A DNA stretch of 64,000 nt from Bacteroidales bacterium (GTDB taxonomy: Bacteria; Bacteroidota; Bacteroidia; Bacteroidales; JACABE01), in NCBI GenBank assembly GCA_023251515.1, contig JAHEYQ010000003.1, forward strand, positions 60,319-124,318. Reading direction: 5' to 3'. The number at the start of each line of letters is the position of its first letter. The stretch's first letter is position 1. The position numbers were made by a program, and so were the translations under genes. The notes beneath the pieces are model-generated. The model saw nothing but the letters and a program-made list of their open reading frames with translations, ran no database searches and had not been told where the DNA came from. Positions 16,494 through 23,860 of the stretch are shown piece by piece.

Positions 16494-17303
16494 ATGATTT
16501 AATGAAAACGAAAAACATTTTTCAGTAAAATTTCTGATAGAAGCCAGCGTTTCGTTTCTTGCTTCAATATAACCCATGTGGCCAATGTTAAGTATTAGTA
16601 TATCAACATGATTGCAAAGCATAGTCTGAGCCATCAGTTGCTGGAGATTTACTCTGCTATCTTGTTTGCCAGCAATAAAAAGTTTAGGTACATCTAAATC
16701 AATCAGTACGTTGAGTTTGTCGGTTCTCAGTTTCATCCCTTGCTGCGATGCAATAATTGCTTCAGAGCTCATATCAATTACATGCGATTGTAGTTCTTTA
16801 ATTTCTTTGTCAAACCTGATAATGTTTTCAGGTGCAAACAATTCAGGAATAAACTGGCTTATAAAAATTTTTCTGCTTTTTCTTACAATTTCACAAGCTC
16901 TATCTCTGTTTTGTTTAGCTTCATCAGTATCTGCAAGTGCGTGTGAGTGAAATAGTCCCAGTCCTTTTATTTTTTCAGGAAATAATTCGGCAAATTGCAG
17001 GCTTACATATCCCCCCATCGAATGACCGATAATCACAAATTCATGTATTTCAATGCTTTTACAAAGATCATTGATCATATTTGCAGTAAGTTCCATTGTT
17101 TGAATATCTGCAATTAAATCGCTTTTGCCATGACCAGGTAATTCAATACATAGCACTCTAAAATCTTTGCTTAATTCATTTGAAAAATCATTCCATATTT
17201 GAACAGATTCCATAAAACCGTGCAGTAATATCAGTGTATTTCCCTGTCCTTGAATAGAGTATCGGATTTCATTTCCGTTGTAGTCAAAATAATAATATGT
17301 CAT
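16491..17303 (-). CDS. Alpha/beta hydrolase
   Basis: The 270-residue protein has the alpha/beta-hydrolase fold: oxyanion motif HGFMES near residue 30, nucleophile elbow GHSMGG near 92, the acid in a strand after LFIAGKQDSR and the catalytic His in NIGHMGYIEAR. Members range from esterases to menaquinone-pathway lyases; the substrate cannot be told. Start ATG 17303 is preferred because the -7 box at 17325-17332 lies inside the longer alternative beginning at 17336. It is followed by mtnP 30 nt later on the same strand. Confidence 0.88.
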   Translation of the reverse strand: MTYYYFDYNGNEIRYSIQGQGNTLILLHGFMESVQIWNDFSNELSKDFRVLCIELPGHGKSDLIADIQTMELTANMINDLCKSIEIHEFVIIGHSMGGYVSLQFAELFPEKIKGLGLFHSHALADTDEAKQNRDRACEIVRKSRKIFISQFIPELFAPENIIRFDKEIKELQSHVIDMSSEAIIASQQGMKLRTDKLNVLIDLDVPKLFIAGKQDSRVNLQQLMAQTMLCNHVDILILNIGHMGYIEARNETLASIRNFTEKCFSFSLNH

Positions 17304-17324
17304 TTTTTGTAATATTTCAATTTG

Positions 17325-17332
17325 CAAAATTA
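17325..17332 (-). promoter_or_regulatory. -7 box TAATTTTG for the hydrolase
   Basis: It is a minus-strand TAnnTTTG match 21 nt upstream of ATG 17303 and excludes the alternative ATG at 17336 as the start. Confidence 0.5.
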
Positions 17333-17406
17333 ACAATCTGAATATGAAAAAATGCCATTGTTGATAAATAATCTTTGAATAAAATATTTTTAAAACTAAA
17401 AATTTG

Positions 17407-17414
17407 TAATTTTG
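17407..17414 (+). promoter_or_regulatory. -7 box TAATTTTG immediately before dnaB
   Basis: It matches TAnnTTTG and ends 4 nt before the dnaB ATG, the same spacing as at glyS, suggesting a nearly leaderless transcript. Confidence 0.45.
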
Positions 17415-17418
17415 GATA

Positions 17419-18945
17419 ATGGAAGAAAATGTTTTATCAAAAAATAATAAACGAAAAACAGCTCAGAATTTATCTGCTATTCAGTCAATTACAGGTCAAG
17501 GGCGATTGCAGCCACAGGCAATTGATTTGGAAGAAGCTGTCTTAGGAGCTCTAATGTTGGAGCAAGATGCATTAAATTCGGTAATTGATATTTTAAAACC
17601 TGAATTCTTTTATAAAGAACAACATCAAAAGATTTATGAATCAATTATAAGATTATTTGCAAATTCTCATCCTGTTGATATTTTAACGGTAACAAATGAA
17701 TTAAAAAGCAATGGAGAATTAGAATTTGTTGGAGGTGCTTATTACATTACACAGTTAACCAACAGAGTAGCTTCTGCTGCAAACATCGAATTCCATTCGC
17801 GTATTATTTCTCAGAAATATATTCAGAGGGAACTAATCAAAATAGCTTCACAGATAGAGCATGATGCTTACGAAGATACTACTGATGTTTTGGAATTGCT
17901 TGATAGAACAGAAAGTAGTTTATTATCAATTGGTGAAAAGAATTTCAGAAGTGATTATTCTGATATGCAATCAATTGTTAGGGAGGCTATTAAGGAAATT
18001 GAAGCACTGAAGGATCATGAAAACGGATTAAGCGGTGTACCTTCAGGTTTTACTGATTTAGACAGGATGACTTCAGGATGGCAAAAAGCCAATTTAATTA
18101 TTTTGGCCGCACGTCCTTCGATGGGTAAAACAGCTTTTGCGCTAACTATGGCCAGAAATATTGCAGTTGATTTTAAAAAAGCAATTGCATTTTTCTCACT
18201 TGAAATGTCGGCTGTTGAATTGGTTATGCGTTTAATATCAAGCGAATCGCAATTATCTGCCGACAAATTAAAAAAAGGAACTTTAGCTGCTCATGAATGG
18301 GCTCAATTAAATACAAAAGTAAGTTCATTGGTTGATGCCCCATTGTATATTGACGATACACCGGCACTTACGATATTTGAATTAAGAGCAAAGTGTCGCA
18401 GACTAAAGCAAAAACATGATATTCAGATGATTTTTATTGATTACCTTCAATTGATGCAGGGTTCTTCAGAATCTAAAGGTAACCGTGAGCAGGAAATAAG
18501 TACTATATCACGACAATTGAAGGCTTTGGCAAAGGAATTGAGAATTCCGATATTGGCATTATCGCAATTAAGTCGTGCTGTTGAAACCCGTGGTGGAAGC
18601 AAAAAACCAATTTTGTCCGACTTACGTGAATCGGGTGCTATTGAGCAGGACGCTGATATTGTTATGTTTATTTATCGTCCCGAGTATTATAAAATTGATC
18701 AGGATGAAAAAGGCGATACACGCGGAATGGCTGATATTATTATAGCTAAGCATCGTAACGGACCTGTTGATGAAGTTAGATTAAGATTTATTAATCAGTT
18801 TGCAAAATTTACTGATGCTGAAAGCAATGATTTTGAAACACCTGATTTTCTTACTCCTAATGCAAATTTTGATAATCAACCTCAAACTTTCACTATTCCA
18901 TCTAAGATGAATGATATGATGGATGACGATACAGTACCATTTTAA
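17419..18945 (+). CDS. dnaB: Replicative DNA helicase DnaB
   Basis: This 508-residue protein is the hexameric fork helicase. The N-terminal domain begins at LQPQAIDLEEAVLGALMLEQ, and the RecA-like C-terminal domain carries Walker A AARPSMGKTAFAL near residue 235, Walker B-type IFIDYLQLM near 345, and the later motifs LSQLSRAVE and LRESGAIEQDAD. No intein interrupts the P loop. The short secreted-protein gene starts 7 nt after the stop, so the two probably share a transcript. Confidence 0.97.
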   Translation: MEENVLSKNNKRKTAQNLSAIQSITGQGRLQPQAIDLEEAVLGALMLEQDALNSVIDILKPEFFYKEQHQKIYESIIRLFANSHPVDILTVTNELKSNGELEFVGGAYYITQLTNRVASAANIEFHSRIISQKYIQRELIKIASQIEHDAYEDTTDVLELLDRTESSLLSIGEKNFRSDYSDMQSIVREAIKEIEALKDHENGLSGVPSGFTDLDRMTSGWQKANLIILAARPSMGKTAFALTMARNIAVDFKKAIAFFSLEMSAVELVMRLISSESQLSADKLKKGTLAAHEWAQLNTKVSSLVDAPLYIDDTPALTIFELRAKCRRLKQKHDIQMIFIDYLQLMQGSSESKGNREQEISTISRQLKALAKELRIPILALSQLSRAVETRGGSKKPILSDLRESGAIEQDADIVMFIYRPEYYKIDQDEKGDTRGMADIIIAKHRNGPVDEVRLRFINQFAKFTDAESNDFETPDFLTPNANFDNQPQTFTIPSKMNDMMDDDTVPF

Positions 18946-18952
18946 TTGAAAC

Positions 18953-20218
18953 ATGATGTTTAAAAAATTCTTTTTTGTATTTATTTTATTGGCAATAACT
19001 CATAGTTCATTTGCTGCTTATATTCTGATTCCGATGGATAATACCCAGAAAAATCATTTGAAAGCTTATGGTATAACTTATTGGGTTTTAAAACATGATG
19101 TAGAGACAAGTTGGTTGCTGAACTATCGGGGTGGAAGTTTTATGTTTAAATATAATGAAGTATTTGAAAAAGAATTAAAAATCAGAGGGGTTTCTTATCA
19201 GGTAATTGCTGATGTTCAAAGTACTGCAATATTACAACAAATAGCCGATCCTGAAGTAAATATGGATGAAGTTAAATTACATAAAGCTCCTAAAATTGCT
19301 GTTTATTCTCCAAAAAACAAATTACCCTGGGATGATGCTGTTACTATGGTGCTTACCTATGCTGAAATTCCGTATGATGTTATTTATGATGATGAAGTAA
19401 TGACTGGTAGCCTGCCTTTGTATGATTGGTTACATCTTCATCATGAGGATTTTACAGGACAATATGGAAAATTCTGGGCAAATTATCGCAATGCAGAATG
19501 GTATCAGAATGATGTAAAACAAACAGAAGAAACTGCACGCAAATATGGTTTTAATAAAGCTTCTCAATTAAAACAAGCGGTTTCTAAAAAAATCCGCGAT
19601 TTTGTATCAGGTGGTGGTTATTTATTTTCGATGTGTTCTGCTCCTGATAGTTATGATGTAGCTTTGGCTGCTGATCATGTTGATATTTGTGATGTGATGT
19701 TTGATGGAGATCCGATGACTCCAAATGCGCAATCGCAACTTAATTATAATAATTGTTTTGCATTTAAGGATTTTACAATTGTTACCAATCCAATGGAATA
19801 CGAAATTTCTTCAATAGATGCAACACAAACCAGAGGAAGACCAGGACCGGAAAAAGATTTTTTTACACTTTTTGATTTTTCGGCAAAATGGGATTGGGTT
19901 CCTGCTATGTTATGTCAGAATCATGAAACTGTGATTAAAGGGTTTATGGGGCAAACAACTGCATTCAGAAAACAGTTTATAAAATCAAATGTGCTGATTA
20001 TGGGCGAAACCAAATCTTTAAACGAAGCTCGTTATATACATGGAGATTTTGGAAAGGGAACCTGGACTTTTTACGGAGGACACGACCCTGAAGATTATGA
20101 ACATTTGGTCGGAGATCCACCTACTGATTTGAATTTATTTCCTAATTCGCCGGGTTATCGCTTGATATTGAATAACATATTATTTCCAGCGGCAAAAAAA
20201 GAAAAAAGAAAGACCTGA
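18953..20218 (+). CDS. Conserved secreted protein, often auto-labelled asparagine synthetase B
   Basis: The 421-residue product has a signal peptide (KKFFFVFILLAITHSSFA) and begins its mature part with YILIPMDNTQKNHLKAYG. I recall close relatives throughout Bacteroidota, databased as asparagine synthetase B, but I can see neither an N-terminal nucleophile Cys nor a PPi-loop ATP site (SGGxDS), and a synthetase would not be exported. The region IAVYSPKNKLPWDDAVTMVLTYAEIPYDVIYD, and later FMGQTTAFRKQFIKSNV and WTFYGGHDPEDYEHLVGDPPTD, suggest a flavodoxin/GATase-like fold. It follows dnaB by 7 nt. I regard the function as unknown and the common label as wrong. Confidence 0.85.
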   Translation: MMFKKFFFVFILLAITHSSFAAYILIPMDNTQKNHLKAYGITYWVLKHDVETSWLLNYRGGSFMFKYNEVFEKELKIRGVSYQVIADVQSTAILQQIADPEVNMDEVKLHKAPKIAVYSPKNKLPWDDAVTMVLTYAEIPYDVIYDDEVMTGSLPLYDWLHLHHEDFTGQYGKFWANYRNAEWYQNDVKQTEETARKYGFNKASQLKQAVSKKIRDFVSGGGYLFSMCSAPDSYDVALAADHVDICDVMFDGDPMTPNAQSQLNYNNCFAFKDFTIVTNPMEYEISSIDATQTRGRPGPEKDFFTLFDFSAKWDWVPAMLCQNHETVIKGFMGQTTAFRKQFIKSNVLIMGETKSLNEARYIHGDFGKGTWTFYGGHDPEDYEHLVGDPPTDLNLFPNSPGYRLILNNILFPAAKKEKRKT

Positions 20219-20233
20219 TATTTTTCTTATTCT

Positions 20234-20428
20234 CTATAGATTATCGTTTTTATTTTTCCTGAATAATGTGAAATATTCGTAATTCATTATTATTAAGGTA
20301 ATAAAAATAATTATTGAACCTATCCAGTATTTGAAATCTGAAATTTCATTATACATTAATAAGGTCATTGCCATTATTAATAATGATAATGCAATGATTT
20401 TTAAACGGCTGCCTAATGCGTTTTTCAT
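20234..20428 (-). CDS. Small two-helix membrane protein
   Basis: A 64-residue frame starts at ATG 20428 with a -7 box TAAATTTG at 20453-20460 in the right place. It encodes two hydrophobic helices (LKIIALSLLIMAMTLLMY and WIGSIIIFITLIIMNY) joined by a short charged loop. I recognise no family. Its size and position between a converging gene and a terminator leave some doubt, but the promoter match and clean topology favour a real gene. Confidence 0.55.
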   Translation of the reverse strand: MKNALGSRLKIIALSLLIMAMTLLMYNEISDFKYWIGSIIIFITLIIMNYEYFTLFRKNKNDNL

Positions 20429-20452
20429 CTTTTAAAAAATTTAATTAATATA

Positions 20453-20460
20453 CAAATTTA
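20453..20460 (-). promoter_or_regulatory. -7 box TAAATTTG for the small membrane protein
   Basis: It is a minus-strand TAnnTTTG match 24 nt upstream of ATG 20428. No -33 TTTG at the ideal distance. Confidence 0.4.
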
Positions 20461-20481
20461 CAAAAAAAAGCTTTATAAATT

Positions 20482-20518
20482 AAAAAAACGCTTCTGTTTG
20501 TTAACAAAAGCGTTTTTT
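20482..20518 (-). terminator. Terminator of the acyl-CoA synthetase gene
   Basis: AAAAAACGCTT (20483-20493) pairs exactly with AAGCGTTTTTT (20508-20518); on the minus strand the hairpin ends in a run of seven T. The loop holds the perfect palindrome TTTGTTAACAAA. Confidence 0.8.
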
Positions 20519-20536
20519 ATGTGATAGATTAAGAAA

Positions 20537-22591
20537 CTATTTTTCTATTCTGATACGTGCATCTACTGCAACAATTTTATCCTTTTTACCAAGTAATGGA
20601 TTGATATCCATTTCTTTGATTTCGGGAGCTACACTTAGCAATGTTGATACTGCATTAATGATTTCTGCGAAAATTTCTTCGCTGATACCTTCTTGTCCGC
20701 GAACTCCTTGTATGATTTTGTAGCTTTTCAGGCTTCGTATCATTTCTTTGGCTTCGGGTTTTCCTATCGGAATTAAACCGGCACTCACATCTTTAAGCAC
20801 TTCGATGAAAATACCACCCATTCCGCACATCACCAGATGTCCGAATTTGTCTTCGTAATTAGCACCAACAAATAACTCAGTTCCAGAAAGCATTGGTTGT
20901 ATCAGTATGGCTGTTGTGTCTTTTATCTGAATCATACGTTCAAATTCTTTGGCAGCAACATCAGAACCTTTTACATTAAGTACAACACCACCTACATCAG
21001 ACTTATGAACAGGGCCTACAACTTTCATTACTACCGGATAACCTAATCTGGTAGCAGCGGCAATAGCTTCTTCTTTTGTTGTAACCACTGCTTCGCCTGC
21101 ACGTGGAATTCCGGCAGCATCCAATAATCCCTGTACTGCTTCCGGAATTAAATATCCGTTTTCGTTGGAATCTATAATAGCTCTGATTAAAGCTTCATCA
21201 ACATGCGATGTACAGGTTTTGTTAAGCATCGGTTTGCCTGTATGATATACTTTTGCCAATGCATTTCCCAAAGTAACTTCATCAGGAAAATTAACCCAGC
21301 CCTTCGAAATAAAGTCTTCAACTTCTTCTTTGGCTGTTAAGGTTGAAGGTAAAACGGGGAAGATTGGTTTTTTTGCAGTCTTCATTTTATCGCTCAACAC
21401 ATTGTAAACATCATATAATTTGAATAATCCCGGTGTACCGAAGATTATAGCCATGCCGTCAATTTCATCAAAAGTATCAACATAATCTATGATAGTACCC
21501 AATTGTTCGGCGGTTCCTGTTGCCAGAAAATCTACAGGATTAGCTACTGATGAACCCGGGAAAAGCTTGGTTAATAATTCCTGTGCTTTCGGATTTTCGA
21601 TATGTGGAATATTTAAACCACCTTTTGATAATGCATCAGTAAGCATTACAGCAGGACCACCTGCATGTGTGATAATTGCAATGTTTTTACCTTTCAATTC
21701 TGGATACATAAATACCGAAGCCACACTAATTAAGTCTTCGCGACCATAGCAACGAACAATTCCTGCTTTGCGGAATAATGCGTCAACGGCTACATCTGAA
21801 CTTGCCAAAGCACCTGTGTGCGATGAAGCTGCACGACTTCCGGCTTCTGATGCACCTGCTTTTACAGCAGCAATACGACATCCTTTTTTAATTAATGAAG
21901 AAGCATGTTTGAGTAAAATATCAGGTTTTGAAATATTTTCTATATATAATAATTTAACCTTAGAACTTATTCCTTCTTCGTAAGTTTCATCAAGATGCTG
22001 AAGTATTTCTTCTACACCCATTTGTGCTGAATTCCCTACCGAAAACACATTTGAAAAAGTTAATCCTTTCGGAATACCGGCTTCCATAATAAAACAGGCA
22101 GTTGCACCTGAACCAGAAATAAAATCGCAACCCATAGGGTCTAATTTTGGAATAGGTAAAGTAAAAATACTATGATGTGAAGGTGTTAAAATACCAACGC
22201 AATTGGGTCCGATTAATGAACCATTCACTTTGTTGATTAATTCAACCACTTTGTCTTCCAATATTTTGCCTTCATGGCTTTCTTCGCTGAAACCTGCCGA
22301 AAGAATTATGAATGCTTTAGTTCCTTTTTGCTGTGTAAGTAATTCAACCGTATCGGGTATATATTTGGCTGCAATTGCCAGAATAGCCAAATCAACCTGA
22401 GGAAGATCGGCAGGATTGCGAAAACTTTTTACGCCCTGAATTTCATCTTCTTTAGGATTTGATACATATAATGATCCTTTAAAATTGCCATCAATGATGT
22501 TTTTAAGGATTTTACCACCCGGTTTTTCGATATCATTTGAAGCTCCGACAACTACAATGCTCTTCGGATTTAATAATTCGTTGGTTATCAT
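20537..22591 (-). CDS. Acyl/acetate-CoA ligase (ADP-forming), fused alpha-beta
   Basis: The 684-residue protein joins the CoA-binding/succinyl-CoA-ligase-like alpha part (VVVGASNDIEKPGGKILKNI at the start, and SSHTGALASSD near residue 258 with the phosphorylated His) to an ATP-grasp beta part after about residue 460 (GYPVVMKVVGPVHKSDVGGVVLNV, IQPMLSGTELFVG). Such enzymes convert acetyl-CoA or other acyl-CoA plus ADP and phosphate to acid, CoA and ATP, a substrate-level energy step in fermenters. Acyl preference is not predictable. A minus-strand -7 box TAACTTTG lies at 22631-22638, and a strong terminator follows the stop. Confidence 0.93.
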   Translation of the reverse strand: MITNELLNPKSIVVVGASNDIEKPGGKILKNIIDGNFKGSLYVSNPKEDEIQGVKSFRNPADLPQVDLAILAIAAKYIPDTVELLTQQKGTKAFIILSAGFSEESHEGKILEDKVVELINKVNGSLIGPNCVGILTPSHHSIFTLPIPKLDPMGCDFISGSGATACFIMEAGIPKGLTFSNVFSVGNSAQMGVEEILQHLDETYEEGISSKVKLLYIENISKPDILLKHASSLIKKGCRIAAVKAGASEAGSRAASSHTGALASSDVAVDALFRKAGIVRCYGREDLISVASVFMYPELKGKNIAIITHAGGPAVMLTDALSKGGLNIPHIENPKAQELLTKLFPGSSVANPVDFLATGTAEQLGTIIDYVDTFDEIDGMAIIFGTPGLFKLYDVYNVLSDKMKTAKKPIFPVLPSTLTAKEEVEDFISKGWVNFPDEVTLGNALAKVYHTGKPMLNKTCTSHVDEALIRAIIDSNENGYLIPEAVQGLLDAAGIPRAGEAVVTTKEEAIAAATRLGYPVVMKVVGPVHKSDVGGVVLNVKGSDVAAKEFERMIQIKDTTAILIQPMLSGTELFVGANYEDKFGHLVMCGMGGIFIEVLKDVSAGLIPIGKPEAKEMIRSLKSYKIIQGVRGQEGISEEIFAEIINAVSTLLSVAPEIKEMDINPLLGKKDKIVAVDARIRIEK

Positions 22592-22630
22592 AAGTAGATA
22601 TATTTAATGCGAATATTTGATTTTAAGCCG

Positions 22631-22638
22631 CAAAGTTA
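22631..22638 (-). promoter_or_regulatory. -7 box TAACTTTG for the acyl-CoA ligase
   Basis: It is a minus-strand match to TAnnTTTG, 39 nt upstream of the start at 22591. The left palindrome cluster of the REP element begins about 60 nt further upstream. Confidence 0.45.
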
Positions 22639-22696
22639 TTAAAAAGCTGTGGAATAAAAAAAAGAGATTGGCAGCAGCAAACCAATGATGTAGTAT

Positions 22697-22935
22697 TCAA
22701 CCCTATCGGGTTGATGTACTTTATATTTTACTTGTCCCCCAATTGAATTGGGGGTTATTCATATTGAACTCTGCGAGTTCTATGTTAACTAGAATGCCTT
22801 TTGTTTACTTGTTTCTGTTTTAATTTATTGATATTATTTCATTTATGCTCAAAGTCCGTAGGACTTAATTCGCATAACCCCCAATTGAATTGGGGGTAAA
22901 CAACTGATAAACGAGAATCAACCCGTTAGGGTTGA
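22697..22935. repeat. REP-like palindrome cluster, left (P1-P2-P3-P4-P2-P1)
   Basis: Six palindromes in order: P1 TCAACCC-TATC-GGGTTGA (22697-22714), P2 CCCCCAATTGAATTGGGGG (22736-22754), P3 GAACTC-TGC-GAGTTC (22766-22780), P4 AAGTCC-GTA-GGACTT (22852-22866), P2 again (22878-22896) and P1 again (22918-22935). The order is mirror-like at its ends. The last P1 contains the stop codon of the transposase gene. Confidence 0.88.
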
Positions 22936-23390
22936 ATGTTTTTATCTTTATTTTCAGGTAAAATATATTCTAAACCGTATTCTTTTAATAGCCTTTTATA
23001 TTCCTCTTCAAATGTTTCTTTTTTATGATGTTCTTTCTGATTTTTTATGTATTCAATTATTCTGTCTTTATCATTATGTGAAATGGAGAAAGCTCCATAT
23101 CCTTCTGACCATCCTTTAAAACTGCTGAATTCTTTTTGTGTTTTCAGCCAAAGTGAAGATGATACTTTCATATCTTTAATGAAAGTTGCCAGTGCTATTG
23201 TAGGATGAATATCAACAAGCAGATGAATATGTTCTAAACTTCCATTAATTCTGTATAGTTTAGAATTCTTATTTTTAATATACCCCCAGATATATTTATA
23301 TAAATTATCACAATACATATCAGGAATGGTTTCTTGATGATTTTTAGTTCCGAAAACGATATGATAATAGATTTGTCTGTAACTTGCCAT
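22926..23390 (-). CDS. REP-associated tyrosine (Y1, IS200/IS605-type HUH) transposase
   Basis: The 154-residue protein has the complete Y1 HUH transposase core: HUH as H54-I-H56 in EHIHLLVD, and the catalytic Tyr114 in IIEYIKNQKEHH. There is no TnpB partner. It is embedded in clusters of four kinds of palindrome that recur on both sides, and its stop codon lies inside one of them. This is the arrangement of RAYT (TnpA-REP) genes, which nick and join single-stranded DNA at REP hairpins rather than moving as classic insertion sequences. All key residues are intact, so activity is plausible. No good promoter was seen. Confidence 0.9.
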   Translation of the reverse strand: MASYRQIYYHIVFGTKNHQETIPDMYCDNLYKYIWGYIKNKNSKLYRINGSLEHIHLLVDIHPTIALATFIKDMKVSSSLWLKTQKEFSSFKGWSEGYGAFSISHNDKDRIIEYIKNQKEHHKKETFEEEYKRLLKEYGLEYILPENKDKNIQP

Positions 23391-23418
23391 ATTATTTTGT
23401 TTTAGTTTTTGTTTTGTT

Positions 23419-23585
23419 CAACCCTAACGGGTTGTGGTCCTTTATATATTGTTAGTCCCCCAATTGCATTGGGGGTTATTCATATTGAACTCTTCGAGTT
23501 CTGTGTTTTATTCTTTGTTTAATTGTCTGTTTTATTCTTTATTATTTGTTTCTATTTCATCATTGCATAAAGCCAGCAGGACTTA
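23419..23585. repeat. REP-like palindrome cluster, right 1 (P1-P2-P3-P4)
   Basis: P1 lies at 23419-23434, P2 at 23457-23475, P3 GAACTCTTCGAGTTC at 23487-23501 and a degraded P4 (AAGCC/GGACTT) at about 23570-23585. It lacks the closing P2-P1 pair, as if truncated where the next cluster begins. Confidence 0.82.
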
Positions 23586-23610
23586 ATTTGCATTTACTGC
23601 TTTTTTTGTT

Positions 23611-23845
23611 CAACCCTATCGGGTTGCGGTTCTTTGTGTATTGTTTGTCCCCCAATTTTAATGGGGGTTATTCATATTGAACTCTTCGAGTTTTGTGTTT
23701 TATTATTTGTTTACTTTTTTCTGTTTTTCTTTATTATTTATTAATATTTCATCATTTCTTAAAGTCCTTAGGACTTAATTTTCATAACCCCCAATTCAAT
23801 TGGGGGTTATGAAACTGATAAACGGAAATCAACCCGTTAGGGTTG
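23611..23845. repeat. REP-like palindrome cluster, right 2 (P1-P2-P3-P4-P2-P1)
   Basis: P1 23611-23626, P2 23649-23667 (imperfect), P3 23679-23693, P4 AAGTCCTTAGGACTT 23762-23776, P2 23788-23806 and P1 23830-23845. It has the same order and about the same spacing as the left cluster. It ends 16 nt before the stop of the FN3-repeat gene. Confidence 0.86.
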
Positions 23846-23860
23846 AACGATTAAGGATAT

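Noticed and set aside
22926..23390. Classic IS200/IS605 insertion sequence
   Set aside because: No tnpB and no single left-end/right-end hairpin pair; multiple ordered palindrome clusters on both sides fit a domesticated REP-associated enzyme better.
22697..23845. CRISPR array
   Set aside because: The repeats are of four kinds with unequal spacing, are palindromic and enclose a Y1 transposase; there are no constant repeat/unique spacer units and no cas genes. REP/RAYT explains everything.
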